Below are positions 14,492 to 24,152 of a stretch of 64,000 bases of DNA, in pieces. Below the pieces are notes generated by a model. It was not told where the DNA came from. It saw only the letters and a list, made by a program, of their open reading frames with translations, and searched no databases. This DNA is from Paludibacteraceae bacterium (GTDB lineage: Bacteria; Bacteroidota; Bacteroidia; Bacteroidales; Paludibacteraceae), in NCBI GenBank assembly GCA_017478725.1, contig JAFVDD010000025.1, positions 1 to 64,000 of the forward strand, given 5' to 3'. Position 1 is the first letter of the stretch. Each line of letters opens with the position of its first letter. A program made the position numbers and the translations under genes.

Positions 14492-16324
14492 TTATTGCAA
14501 TCCGTAGTAGTTCTGCAGCTTGCCGCGGCTGTCAGTAATCACGTCTTTGTACAGCGGCAAGATATACACGAGCGGATCACGGCGTATATATTCGTCCTTA
14601 TACGATTTGACGAATGTGGTATTGAGCGAACCGTCTGAATTCTGGATACCGTCGCACCATTGCTGGCGCGTATAGCCCGCTGGGGTGGCATAGATAGTAT
14701 TGTCGAAATTTTTGATATCCAGCGTACCGTCAGGCAGGGTCTTGGTAAAGACAAACTGCGGATAGTCGCTGTTGTCGTACATATTGTTGAGCGAGCGTTT
14801 CATGCCGATAAGCTTGTCACGCAGCAGATTCCAGCGTATGAGGTCGTATTTGCGGATGTTCTCGCCGCAGAACTCCCATGCGCGCTCGTTGACGATGGCG
14901 TTGAAGAATTGTTTTTGCGAACCGAGACCGTCCACGTATGCGTCCACTTTGTCGGCGTGGTCTTCGGCTGCAAACGCCCTGCGGCGCACTTCCTTGAGCG
15001 CTTGGCGCGCATCATCGGTAGGACCGCCGTTCAGCTCGTTCTCCGTCTCGGCCAGCATCAACAAGGCATCGGTATAACGCAAAACCGGGAAATTGATACC
15101 CGAGCTGTATTGCACATTGGGACCCTGCTGAACCTTCATCCATAGTTTGTTCCATTTACCCACGTAGATGGTGCGCCAGGATGTGAATTTCTGCTCTATC
15201 TGGCCGGTGGTGTTGTTCCACTCCCATTTATAGGGCACGCAGGTCACATCTCTCCGCAGGTCTTTCTGGTCAAACGAGTGGAAATAGGGCAGCGTCACAT
15301 AGTACCATCCGCCGGATTTGCCGTAGGGGATATTGGTGCTGCCCTCTATGGTATGACCTATCACCACACCTACATTGCCGTTATACGACGTAGCGAAGGG
15401 GAACTCAAACAGCATGTCGTCGGAGGAAGGATAGATCTCCTGGCATTCGTTTTTGAACACGTCGGCGAACGACGAAGCCAGGGAATGATGATTTCCGTCC
15501 CGCAGTTTGCGGGCGTAGGTATTGGCTATACGGTAATACTCCTGATAATTGTCCGCGCGTTTCATCGTTCCGGGGAAAGAGGGGTCGTCGTAATTGGGAT
15601 AGAGCGCCCATCCTCCTCGCGTGAGAGCGATACGGGCAATGAGTGCCTGTACGGCGCCGCGGTTCATGCGCTCGCACGACTCCGGCAATTCGGAAGCGTA
15701 GAGCATAGCCGGTTCGGCGGCTATCAGATCCTTCAACAGGAAATCCAGGATCGTATCGCGGCTGGTAACCGGCTGATAGAAATCATCGTCGGCCTGCGTA
15801 CCCTGCGTGAGGAACGGCACGTCGCCCCAGTTGCGTACCAGATCGAGGTACAGCAAAGCGCGCAACGCTTTCGCCTCGCCTAAGAGTTGGCCTGCCATAG
15901 ATGGCTGGGCTGGATCGGACGCACGGTATGCCTCACTGTTGCTTATCCCTTTGATGCACTCGTTAGCCGTGTTGACAGCCGAGTAAATAGGTCCCCAGGA
16001 GAGCAGCACTTCGTTATTGGAGGTAGTGGAATAGTCCCATATGCCACGACGCGTGTTGTCGGTATTGGCATTGCATTGCCCGAACTCGATGTCGTTGTTA
16101 AAACCCATGATGAGCGTCACGTTTTGACCATACACCCTGTCTTCCGACATCTTGGAATAGATGCCGAATACGGCACGCTGCATGTCTCCTTCCGTAGCAA
16201 ACATCATGTCTTCCGTCAGGCGGGAGGGCGACTCGGTAGTCAGGAAGCCGTCACAGGCTGACAGGACGAACGCCGTACTGAGTAACAGCGTAAGGGAAAA
16301 AATATGAGTAGGATTTGCTTTCAT
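14492..16324 (-). CDS. SusD/RagB-family outer-membrane glycan-binding lipoprotein (PUL1)
   Basis: A 610-residue lipoprotein with signal MKANPTHIFSLTLLLSTAFVLSACDGF and Cys24 in the lipobox LSAC. N-terminal SusD motifs are present (FLTTESPSRLTEDMMF, MQRAVFGIYSK, AKALRALLYLDLVRNWGDVPF with its TPR-like helices). The C-terminal SusD domain is also clear (FPVLRYTDALLMLAETENEL, NAIVNERAWEFCGENIRKYDLIRW). SusD lids the SusC channel and delivers oligosaccharides to it. It follows susC after 42 bases on the same strand, the canonical order. Confidence 0.96.
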   Translation of the reverse strand: MKANPTHIFSLTLLLSTAFVLSACDGFLTTESPSRLTEDMMFATEGDMQRAVFGIYSKMSEDRVYGQNVTLIMGFNNDIEFGQCNANTDNTRRGIWDYSTTSNNEVLLSWGPIYSAVNTANECIKGISNSEAYRASDPAQPSMAGQLLGEAKALRALLYLDLVRNWGDVPFLTQGTQADDDFYQPVTSRDTILDFLLKDLIAAEPAMLYASELPESCERMNRGAVQALIARIALTRGGWALYPNYDDPSFPGTMKRADNYQEYYRIANTYARKLRDGNHHSLASSFADVFKNECQEIYPSSDDMLFEFPFATSYNGNVGVVIGHTIEGSTNIPYGKSGGWYYVTLPYFHSFDQKDLRRDVTCVPYKWEWNNTTGQIEQKFTSWRTIYVGKWNKLWMKVQQGPNVQYSSGINFPVLRYTDALLMLAETENELNGGPTDDARQALKEVRRRAFAAEDHADKVDAYVDGLGSQKQFFNAIVNERAWEFCGENIRKYDLIRWNLLRDKLIGMKRSLNNMYDNSDYPQFVFTKTLPDGTLDIKNFDNTIYATPAGYTRQQWCDGIQNSDGSLNTTFVKSYKDEYIRRDPLVYILPLYKDVITDSRGKLQNYYGLQ

Positions 16325-16366
16325 AATCGATAGTCTTTTTGTCCTTATTGATGCAATCGGAGCCGG

Positions 16367-19300
16367 TTAGAACGATGCGTTCAGTCCCACCGTGAAGGAG
16401 CGTGCCTTGGGGTAGGACGAGTAGTCAACTCCCGGCGTCAGCGGTGTGGCGGTACGGGTGTTGACCTCCGGATCGAAACCGGAGTATCTGGTCAGGCAGA
16501 ATACATTGTTGACCGTCGCGTAGATACGCAGATTGCTCATATGCATTTTTTTCAATACCTTGTCCGGCAATGTATAGCCGATAACGAGGTTGCTCAACCG
16601 CAGGAACGAACCGTCCTCGATAGCCCATGAGTGCAGCACAGGCACTTTCATGCCCGGATTCCAGAGGGTGGCATTTTGGTTGAGTTCGCGCAAGGCATCC
16701 GGGTCGGTCACCGGCTGGAAATTATCGTCTATATAGCGGAAACGATGGCTCGAATCAAAGGCCGCCAGCATGTTGTGGTAGTTCTTCTTCCATAGCGTAC
16801 TGAACTGTATATTATTGGCGTTATAAACCTGGTTGCCGTAGCTCCACGTGAAGAAAGCCGATATATCCACGCCGCGCATACGCGCATTGATATTGAAACC
16901 TCCGCTGCATTTAGGGGATGTATTGCCGATTACGGTCCGGTCGCCGTCCTTGGTGATAACGCCGTCGCCGTCCAGGTCTTTCAGCTTGAGCGTGCCCGGG
17001 TTAGGCATTCCCGGTGCCATATTGACCGACCAATGCGAATCCACTATGTTCTGGTCGTTGGCCACACCCTCTTTCAGTACCCATTTGCCATCCACTATAT
17101 CATAGTCATCCACGGTATAGAAACCGTCCGTGACATAGCCGTAGATCAGTCCGAGCGGTTCGCCTACTTTGAGAATATAGTCGTCCGACTCGCGTAACCC
17201 GGACGCCCAGTCGCTGCGATAGAACACCATATCGTTGTCCACCAGCTTGTCCACACGGTTCCTGTTGGCACCTATGTTCAGACCCACCGACAACGACCAG
17301 TCTTTCTTCTCTACTATCACCCCGTTGATGGTCAGTTCGACACCTCGGTTGGAGGTCTGACCGATATTCTTCTGTTGCTCGCTATAGCCGGTGCTTTCAG
17401 GGATGATCGATTGCAATAACAAATCCTTTGTGGTGTTCCAATAAACATCAAAATTGGCTGTCAGGCGGCTGCGGAACATCGCAAAATCAAATCCCGCATT
17501 GCGCGTGACGGTGGTTTCCCATTTCAAGTCCGGGTTGGAAAGCAGCGTGGACGAAGCCGTGTAATAGAGATTGGGATTATTCCCGAATCCTACGTACGGA
17601 CTGCTGATACTGCCTACGTACGTTTTCCGCCACAGGTCATCCTCTATGCGGTTATTACCTGCCGCGCCATAACTGACGCGCAGTTTGAGGTCGTCCAGCC
17701 ATTCCGCGCTTTTCATCCATTCTTCGCCCGACATACGCCATGCAAAAGCTCCGGACGGGAATACACCCCAGCGGTGACCCTTGGCAAACTTGCTGCTGCC
17801 GTCTGCACGTATAGTGAATGTGAATAGATACCTGTCCATCAGCGTATATTGCACCCTGCCGAAGAAAGACGCCAGACGGTTGTCCGGATTAACCAACGTG
17901 GTCGTATATTCCTGCGAACCGAACTGCATACGCGAGAAGGCCTCCTCCGGTTGCATATCCTCCGGCAGCAGTCGCGCGCGGCTGGTCACTTGTTGCTGCT
18001 TCTGGGACGTAGCCTCAAAGCCGATGACGGCATTGATAGCATGTATCTTTTTGATGGTCTGTTTGTAAGTAAGTGTATGGGCGGTACGCCACCGCGGTTT
18101 GCTTAGTGTGCTCAGTTCCGCTACCGGCAGACGACCGTTGCTGCGGCCTACCGTGGTGATAGGACCGTAGAAACGGCGCGTCTCCTGATTGGACATCAGG
18201 ATGCCGAACTCGCTCTTCCAGCTCAGCTGTTTGATAATCTTCCACGTGAGTGCCACATTGGCATTCAACTCAGTGCGACGGCGGCGTTTATAATCCTGGT
18301 CTATCAGCGTAATAGGGTCATACAACTCGCTTTGCAACTCGATATCCTCGTATTCCTCTTGCGACATAGAATAATCGTCGTTGGCATAACTGTTCTTCCC
18401 CAGCACGGGGCGGTAACTCACCGCATTCTTGATCTGAGTAGCCGAATTGCCCGACGTACCGGCTCCAAAAACGGTATTATGCGTATAGTAGGCCGACAAA
18501 TCCAGACGCAGACGGTTGAAAAAATCGTGGTTAAGCTTGAAATTGACGTTGTACCGCTCTTGCGACGAATTGCGCATCACCCCTTCTTCGTTCAGATAGG
18601 TAAAACTGGCATTAAACTTCGTTTTGTCGTTGCCTCCGTTGATGGCCACATTGTGCGAATGACCTATCGCCCAACGGCCGTACATCTCATCCTGGCTGTC
18701 ACGCGCAGGAATGAGTTGGTATATATCAAAGTCGTCCGTGTCGCCGAACATGGAAACGAAACTGGCCATCTCGCCGTTGTATTTCAGATGGTTCATCTCG
18801 TATTGCAGCTTGACATACTCGTACGAATCCAGCACATCGTATTTCCTCGTGATATGCTTGGTCTGGAAATAACCGTTGTAACTGACCGTCGTTCGACCCG
18901 CTTTGGCCGACTTGGTGGTGATGATCACAACGCCGTTGGCGCCACGCGCACCGTAGATAGCCGTCGCAGACGCATCCTTAAGAACGTCAATCGATTCGAT
19001 ATCCGAGGCGGATATATCCGATATGTTATCCATCGGAAAACCGTCCACTATATACAACGGGTTGTTGTCCTGCGTGATCGAACCGCCGCCGCGCACTTTG
19101 ATCTGCACCTCGGCATCCGGTGCGCCGTCGGTCACCAAGACCTGAACACCCGCCATTCGTCCCGCCAAAGCCGACTCAGTATTCGCTATCGGGATAGAAG
19201 ACAGCGCCTTGCCGCTCACCGACGAAACAGAACCCGTGAGATCGCGCTTCTGAACCGTCGTATAACCGATCACTACTACGTCTTCCAGCAGTTCCGAGTT

Positions 19301-19588
19301 CTCCGCCAAACGGACAGCGTAATGCGAACGCTTCTTCTCAATGAAGACCTCCTGCGTCTCCATTCCTACCATCGACACCACAATAATCCGGGCGTTGTCT
19401 GGTACGTTGAGGCTGAACCGGCCGTCTATATCGGTGACCGTCCCGGTCGTACTCTCCTTGACCAGCACCGTAGCGCCTGTCAGCGGTTCGCCTTCCGCAT
19501 CTGTCACAACACCGGTGATCGTCCTGCTCTCGGCGGATACAGCAAACGATGTAAGGGTCAACAGGACCCATAGGATGATTCTTTTCAT
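16367..19588 (-). CDS. SusC/RagA-family TonB-dependent transporter (PUL1)
   Basis: A 1073-residue outer-membrane receptor with signal MKRIILWVLLTLTSFAVSA. It has a carboxypeptidase-regulatory-like domain at 23-110 (RTITGVVTDAEGEPLTGATVLV), then a plug domain with VVVIGYTTVQKRDLTGSVSSV, ALAGRMAGVQV and ATAIYGARGANGVVIITTK. A 22-strand barrel follows, ending with FTVGLNASF, the terminal aromatic needed for outer-membrane insertion. It imports oligosaccharides using TonB energy together with the SusD partner. It is the third gene of PUL1, five bases after a beta-helix gene. Confidence 0.96.
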   Translation of the reverse strand: MKRIILWVLLTLTSFAVSAESRTITGVVTDAEGEPLTGATVLVKESTTGTVTDIDGRFSLNVPDNARIIVVSMVGMETQEVFIEKKRSHYAVRLAENSELLEDVVVIGYTTVQKRDLTGSVSSVSGKALSSIPIANTESALAGRMAGVQVLVTDGAPDAEVQIKVRGGGSITQDNNPLYIVDGFPMDNISDISASDIESIDVLKDASATAIYGARGANGVVIITTKSAKAGRTTVSYNGYFQTKHITRKYDVLDSYEYVKLQYEMNHLKYNGEMASFVSMFGDTDDFDIYQLIPARDSQDEMYGRWAIGHSHNVAINGGNDKTKFNASFTYLNEEGVMRNSSQERYNVNFKLNHDFFNRLRLDLSAYYTHNTVFGAGTSGNSATQIKNAVSYRPVLGKNSYANDDYSMSQEEYEDIELQSELYDPITLIDQDYKRRRRTELNANVALTWKIIKQLSWKSEFGILMSNQETRRFYGPITTVGRSNGRLPVAELSTLSKPRWRTAHTLTYKQTIKKIHAINAVIGFEATSQKQQQVTSRARLLPEDMQPEEAFSRMQFGSQEYTTTLVNPDNRLASFFGRVQYTLMDRYLFTFTIRADGSSKFAKGHRWGVFPSGAFAWRMSGEEWMKSAEWLDDLKLRVSYGAAGNNRIEDDLWRKTYVGSISSPYVGFGNNPNLYYTASSTLLSNPDLKWETTVTRNAGFDFAMFRSRLTANFDVYWNTTKDLLLQSIIPESTGYSEQQKNIGQTSNRGVELTINGVIVEKKDWSLSVGLNIGANRNRVDKLVDNDMVFYRSDWASGLRESDDYILKVGEPLGLIYGYVTDGFYTVDDYDIVDGKWVLKEGVANDQNIVDSHWSVNMAPGMPNPGTLKLKDLDGDGVITKDGDRTVIGNTSPKCSGGFNINARMRGVDISAFFTWSYGNQVYNANNIQFSTLWKKNYHNMLAAFDSSHRFRYIDDNFQPVTDPDALRELNQNATLWNPGMKVPVLHSWAIEDGSFLRLSNLVIGYTLPDKVLKKMHMSNLRIYATVNNVFCLTRYSGFDPEVNTRTATPLTPGVDYSSYPKARSFTVGLNASF

Positions 19589-19593
19589 GGCCG

Positions 19594-21885
19594 CTAAAGG
19601 ATGAATTTGTATCGCATGTGGTTCACTATCGCTATATAAACACCCGAACCCAGTCCGCTGACGTCCACCATCGTCACGCCGCCGGCAACAGGCGCTTGCA
19701 GCACACTCGTGCCCGCAGTGCTATAGACTGTCAGCAGTGCTTTGTCCGACGTCTCTACTCGCAGCTGCTTGCCGCACAGCGTTATGCCTGCTTGAGCAGG
19801 GGCGTCCAATCCAAGCTTCTCGTTGGGCTGCTCCGCATTGTCTGCCACTATGCTCACAGGAACAGACCAACCTCCGGCAAAACGGATAAAGAGGACGCCC
19901 TTCGGCAATCGTGCTACGCTGTCCGCTACATGCGCATGCAGGATGACAGTGGCCGCCCCTCCGGCTGCTAACAAAGCCGAGTCAGTCACATCCGTTTCAA
20001 ACCACTGCCGCATCTCGTTGTCCATACGCACAGCAAACGACAGGTCGGTATCGGCAGACGAACCAAGCGTGAGAGAAGCATAGCCTTGCGGATGAATACG
20101 CAATTGATATTTGTCCACCTCCACCGGCAACGGACGCTTGGGATAGAGCGTACTCTCACCCGTTTGGAAGGCACCCATGTCCGGGGCAGACTTAATAGAT
20201 ATACCCTCAAGGTATTGTCCCGCTCCAATGGCCGGGCTACCCTGCGTGAGAGTGAATACACGGTGGTCAATATCCGCAAACTTGGGATCACCTTTCACCG
20301 CATGCGTCTCGCTGTTAGGCGCCTGCACATATATCACCCCCTGACGGCCGCTGAGTTTGGAATTGTAGAGAAAATCGTAATCATAGCTGCAGTTGGGATG
20401 CGTGGCGTTTTCGTGGATACAGTTGCCTCCGTAATTGCTGTTTTTGACGGTGCAGCAAAGCATGTTGTTACGCGTGAAGCCCTGGAACATACCTTGGTTG
20501 CTGTCCGAGCCGTAACCTACCGTGGCGATACAACTGGCTGCCACATAAATAGTGTTACCCAGATAGTGTATCAGTCCTTTGGAATAAGTATCGCCACCTC
20601 CGTTTTTCATAGCCGCCCCGTGGTCGCGTTCCGAATCACCGAGGTCAGCAACTACGTTATCCATGATATAAGACGGTCCTGCCAGACAGGGCGCCGCACT
20701 CACTCCGCAGCGGTACTGCTCGATACGGTTGTCATACATACGGACATTCATCTGGCTGCCGTCCAGTTCGATTCCGTCGTCCTGACCAAAACCGAAATAA
20801 TTGCCGTATATATCCGTGTCGCGGTACCATCCGCCCAGCAGTTTGCCATTGTCCATTCCGCCACACGCGTCATGCAGGCGGCGTATATCCGAGCCTGCAA
20901 AATCATTGTAGCGCACCACTACACTTCCCGCGCTGCGCACATACATGGCATGCGGGCCTTGCGGATGCAAGAAACGGAAACTGGTGCCCGCGCCCGTACC
21001 GAAAAGGCGTGTGCCGTACCACGGGTTGGCAAAGCCGTTCTGGTCGTGAATATAGCAACGCTCTATCACGAAATTAAACCGCGTACGAGACTCGTCGTTG
21101 GCAGATGTGACGATACAGATCCCGGCATCATTGCGGATGAGTTCCTTCCGGTCGTCCAGATAGGTGGCATCGTAGTTCTTGTATTTGCTTGACGGATAGT
21201 TGGCAGCATCCGCCAGATAGACTTGGTCCACAGGCACCCTGCCCCATGCGGATATATCTGCGCCGATAATACGGATATTACGGCAACTCTCGTCGATACG
21301 TATGCCGTTGATGCGTCCGCCGGTTACGGTAAAGCCCTCCAAGATGAGGTATTCGCAGTTGGTGATAGTGATAGCATCGTCGGCCGAATTGCCCGCATTG
21401 ACCGGCACATCGCCCACCACTTTGATCCATTCGTCGGCCGTTCCGCGCATGGCATTGAGTGTAAGGGGCTGACCGGCCTTGTACGCGCCGAGCAGATGCA
21501 GTTTCAGGTTGCGTTTCACAGGCGGATTGCCGGTCCATGTGCGGAACGAAGCAGCCTGCACCTCCTGCCATATGCCGTCGTTCTTTTGCAATACACTCAC
21601 TTCGTAATCGGTATCTTCCGTCAGATGAAACAGCGATCCCCGGAACTGCTGCCTGCTTTCGTCATACACCGGACGAAAAGCCGTTTGCCATTCCTCCGTT
21701 CCGGCGGCACGGTAGCGTACACGCACCAAACTGTCCGTCGCCCAGGAAGGCGCAACCGTACAGGCAGCGTCAGGCGTGAAATAATAACTGCAGTTCTCGA
21801 ATGTAGGATATACCTCCAGCGTGGCAGCCGCAACCGATGCCGCCAGAGATGCAAGAAACACAAAGAAAGATATACGTTTTGTCAT
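19594..21885 (-). CDS. Secreted right-handed beta-helix protein with T9SS-type C-terminal domain
   Basis: A 763-residue protein with signal MTKRISFFVFLASLAASVAA. A short Ig-like N-terminal domain (YFTPDAACTVAPSWATDSLV) precedes a long parallel beta-helix (about 130-560), with runs such as FVIERCYIHDQNGF, VVVRYNDFAGSD, DIYGNYFGFGQDDGIELDGS and VRMYDNRIEQYRCGV. The C-terminus (LLTVYSTAGTSVLQAP, LGSGVYIAIV) has type IX sorting features. Its upstream neighbour is a paralogue and overlaps it by four bases (ATGA). The conserved DDGIELDG and NVRMYDNR segments hold acidic residues that could act catalytically, as in polysaccharide lyases or GH28-like enzymes. No family number can be given from sequence alone. 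Confidence 0.75.
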   Translation of the reverse strand: MTKRISFFVFLASLAASVAAATLEVYPTFENCSYYFTPDAACTVAPSWATDSLVRVRYRAAGTEEWQTAFRPVYDESRQQFRGSLFHLTEDTDYEVSVLQKNDGIWQEVQAASFRTWTGNPPVKRNLKLHLLGAYKAGQPLTLNAMRGTADEWIKVVGDVPVNAGNSADDAITITNCEYLILEGFTVTGGRINGIRIDESCRNIRIIGADISAWGRVPVDQVYLADAANYPSSKYKNYDATYLDDRKELIRNDAGICIVTSANDESRTRFNFVIERCYIHDQNGFANPWYGTRLFGTGAGTSFRFLHPQGPHAMYVRSAGSVVVRYNDFAGSDIRRLHDACGGMDNGKLLGGWYRDTDIYGNYFGFGQDDGIELDGSQMNVRMYDNRIEQYRCGVSAAPCLAGPSYIMDNVVADLGDSERDHGAAMKNGGGDTYSKGLIHYLGNTIYVAASCIATVGYGSDSNQGMFQGFTRNNMLCCTVKNSNYGGNCIHENATHPNCSYDYDFLYNSKLSGRQGVIYVQAPNSETHAVKGDPKFADIDHRVFTLTQGSPAIGAGQYLEGISIKSAPDMGAFQTGESTLYPKRPLPVEVDKYQLRIHPQGYASLTLGSSADTDLSFAVRMDNEMRQWFETDVTDSALLAAGGAATVILHAHVADSVARLPKGVLFIRFAGGWSVPVSIVADNAEQPNEKLGLDAPAQAGITLCGKQLRVETSDKALLTVYSTAGTSVLQAPVAGGVTMVDVSGLGSGVYIAIVNHMRYKFIL

Positions 21886-23852
21886 AATAGAGGAGTATTA
21901 ACTGTGATAGGAATAGAATAGCCGTTATCCAGACGGATGAACACCACTCCGTTGCGCCAATAGGGGACGTCGGCCGGTTTTTTCTTCAGTGTTACTGTCA
22001 GTTCGCTGTTGTCTGCCAGGCGTTGGGTACCGGTCGTAACATCCAGCCACGGCTGCATATCTTCGGCCATGCGGATGGTGTATTTCTCACATCCTGTCTG
22101 CCCCACCCGGACGGTAATCCTGTATTCGCGGTCATCCACCATAGTGACGCAGTATTTATCAGCCTCTAAATCCACAGGCCGCTGCGGGGTGAGTGAGGAT
22201 GCGCCTATTTCAAATGCACCGGCTGTAGGATGTTGCGTGCTGCTGAATCCGGGCAGGTACTCGCCTTTGGCGATATGCTTGTCGCGCCGGTCGAGCGTGA
22301 AGACAGCCTGCTGCATATTGGTGAACGCCGGCCGGCCATAGACGGCATGCTGCTCGGCGCCCTCATAAGCACGGACGGAACCACGGCTACTGAGGTTGCA
22401 TACGCTACCAAGGTAGTCGTAATCAAAATCGCAAGCCGGGTTCTCATGCGGATCATTGATGCAGTAGCCCTTGCGTTCGCTGCTGTTATCCGCGCGCAGG
22501 GAAAGAATAATATTGTTGCGCAGAGTGGCTACAAACAGTTCGCGGTTGGGATCCTTGCCATACCCTACTCCGGCCATTCCTCCGCCGGCATGGACGATTG
22601 TGTTATGAAAAAGATATTGACGCCCCGCAGTATAAGTGGTGCCGCCTCCGTTTTTGATGGCATTGCCGGTTTGCCCGAGCGAGTTCCCCATATTCCAAAT
22701 GAGATTGTTGAATATGTAACTTGGTCCGCGGCGGTTAGGAGCCGTGCTCACGCCGCAATATACCTGCTCCATACGATTGTCAAACATACGTACATTGCAC
22801 TGCCCTCCATCCAGTTCGATGGCATCGTCCTGACCGAACGCAATCATATTGCCGTATATATCCGCATCGTAAGCAAAACCGCCGTATTCATCTTTGTTTT
22901 GCCATGCCTCGATAGGATCGTTATAACGATGAGTCTGGCTTCCCACCAGGTCATTATACCGTATCACCACTCCGCCTTCCGCCTGCATCACATACACAGC
23001 ATTAGGTCCCTGAGGGTGCGAAAAGACATAGTTCTTGCCGGCATAATCACCTAACTCAACCACTCCGTTCCAGGTATTGGTTTTCCCATTGGGGTCATGT
23101 ATATAGGAACGCTCCAGTACAATATTGTGCGAACGGAAAATACACAAACCTGCATCGTTATTGATTTGCCTGCCTTCCTCATCCAAGTAGCGTCCGATAG
23201 AATCCTGAGACACAGGGGTGCGTCCCCAGTGACTGATATCACAATTACTGAAACGGATATCAGAGGCATGTTTCCCTGTTTTGACAGCATGCAGACGCCC
23301 TCCTGTAACGGTCAGCTTATCCAACAGAAGGTAACTGCAGTTGTCAATCAAGAGTGCCGCCTCTGCAGAAGCATCGGCATGAACAGGCCGGTCACACACA
23401 ATCCGTATCCACGCATCGGGCGTACCGTGGATTCCGTCCAAAATGACGGCTCCGTTTTTCTGCTTGCCTATACGGCTCAGTTGGAGTGTTTTTCCCACGT
23501 GGGGCTGATCAGTCCAAGTAGTGAAAGAAGCCGACAGCGTATCCCTGCCGATAATGGCACGAACATGATACTTGGTATTGGCCCGGAGGCGGACAATACT
23601 ACCTCTCCACTCATTTATAGATGAATCGAAATACGGCGTATAGGCATCAACCCGACAGGTGTCTCCTTCACTCACATATGACACGCTGCATCCGTCACTG
23701 CCTGCTGCTACTCCGCAGATATAATAACTGCAAGACTCGAATGTAGGAACAAGACGCAAAGTAGGATTATGGGCAGAGCCATGCTGCGCAACAAAACACA
23801 ATGTGCAAACAATGATGGAAGCGGATAAACGAATGTGAAAAGGTGTTTTCAT
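21882..23852 (-). CDS. Secreted right-handed beta-helix protein, first gene of PUL1
   Basis: A 656-residue paralogue of the next gene with the same order: a signal peptide (MKTPFHIRLSASIIVCTLCFVAQHGSA), a short N-terminal domain with CSYYICGVAAGSDGC, and a beta-helix with IVLERSYIHDPNGK, VVIRYNDLVGSQ, DIYGNMIAFGQDDAIELDGG and VRMFDNRMEQVYCGV. It lacks the sorting domain at its C-terminus and ends PITVNTPLL, so the two copies may differ in location. Its stop overlaps the start of the downstream copy, suggesting translational coupling. It has its own promoter upstream. The substrate is probably a pectic polymer, judged from context only. Confidence 0.75.
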   Translation of the reverse strand: MKTPFHIRLSASIIVCTLCFVAQHGSAHNPTLRLVPTFESCSYYICGVAAGSDGCSVSYVSEGDTCRVDAYTPYFDSSINEWRGSIVRLRANTKYHVRAIIGRDTLSASFTTWTDQPHVGKTLQLSRIGKQKNGAVILDGIHGTPDAWIRIVCDRPVHADASAEAALLIDNCSYLLLDKLTVTGGRLHAVKTGKHASDIRFSNCDISHWGRTPVSQDSIGRYLDEEGRQINNDAGLCIFRSHNIVLERSYIHDPNGKTNTWNGVVELGDYAGKNYVFSHPQGPNAVYVMQAEGGVVIRYNDLVGSQTHRYNDPIEAWQNKDEYGGFAYDADIYGNMIAFGQDDAIELDGGQCNVRMFDNRMEQVYCGVSTAPNRRGPSYIFNNLIWNMGNSLGQTGNAIKNGGGTTYTAGRQYLFHNTIVHAGGGMAGVGYGKDPNRELFVATLRNNIILSLRADNSSERKGYCINDPHENPACDFDYDYLGSVCNLSSRGSVRAYEGAEQHAVYGRPAFTNMQQAVFTLDRRDKHIAKGEYLPGFSSTQHPTAGAFEIGASSLTPQRPVDLEADKYCVTMVDDREYRITVRVGQTGCEKYTIRMAEDMQPWLDVTTGTQRLADNSELTVTLKKKPADVPYWRNGVVFIRLDNGYSIPITVNTPLL

Positions 23853-23896
23853 TTTAGACGGGAATATTTCTGTTTCACTCTGTGTGATTTCGGATG

Positions 23897-23928
23897 CAAA
23901 GTTAGTTTAAATTTATTTAACACGCAAG
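23897..23928 (-). promoter_or_regulatory. PUL1 promoter
   Basis: On the minus strand, CTTG (23925-23928), 20 bases, then TAACTTTG (23897-23904). The gap between this and the divergent regulator gene (23853-24152, 300 bases) otherwise shows only the second promoter at 24076-24107. Confidence 0.65.
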
Positions 23929-24075
23929 CATTTCGCGCAACGCAGACGCAAAAAGGACGCATCGATACAAGTGAAGCAGCTGGATATCAAATATTTAGAT
24001 GCAAAAGAGAACCTCAAAAAAGGACGTAGCAAGTCCCTGATTGCAAACTCAATATTGCAATTTTAGAACATTAAA

Positions 24076-24107
24076 TTTGGCTGTTTGAGATTTTTTGCGT
24101 ATCTTTG
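24076..24107 (+). promoter_or_regulatory. Promoter of the first DUF6377-like regulator
   Basis: TTTG at 24076-24079, exactly 20 bases, then TATCTTTG at 24100-24107, a full match to the Bacteroidota consensus. Confidence 0.85.
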
Positions 24108-24152
24108 CGGCAAAAATAGTACAATGCTCCCATGAACATTGGGATAAATAGT

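Noticed and set aside
18332-19573. 413-residue plus-strand frame opposite SusC
   Set aside because: Rich in Arg and His with no domain, fully antisense to a strong SusC gene.
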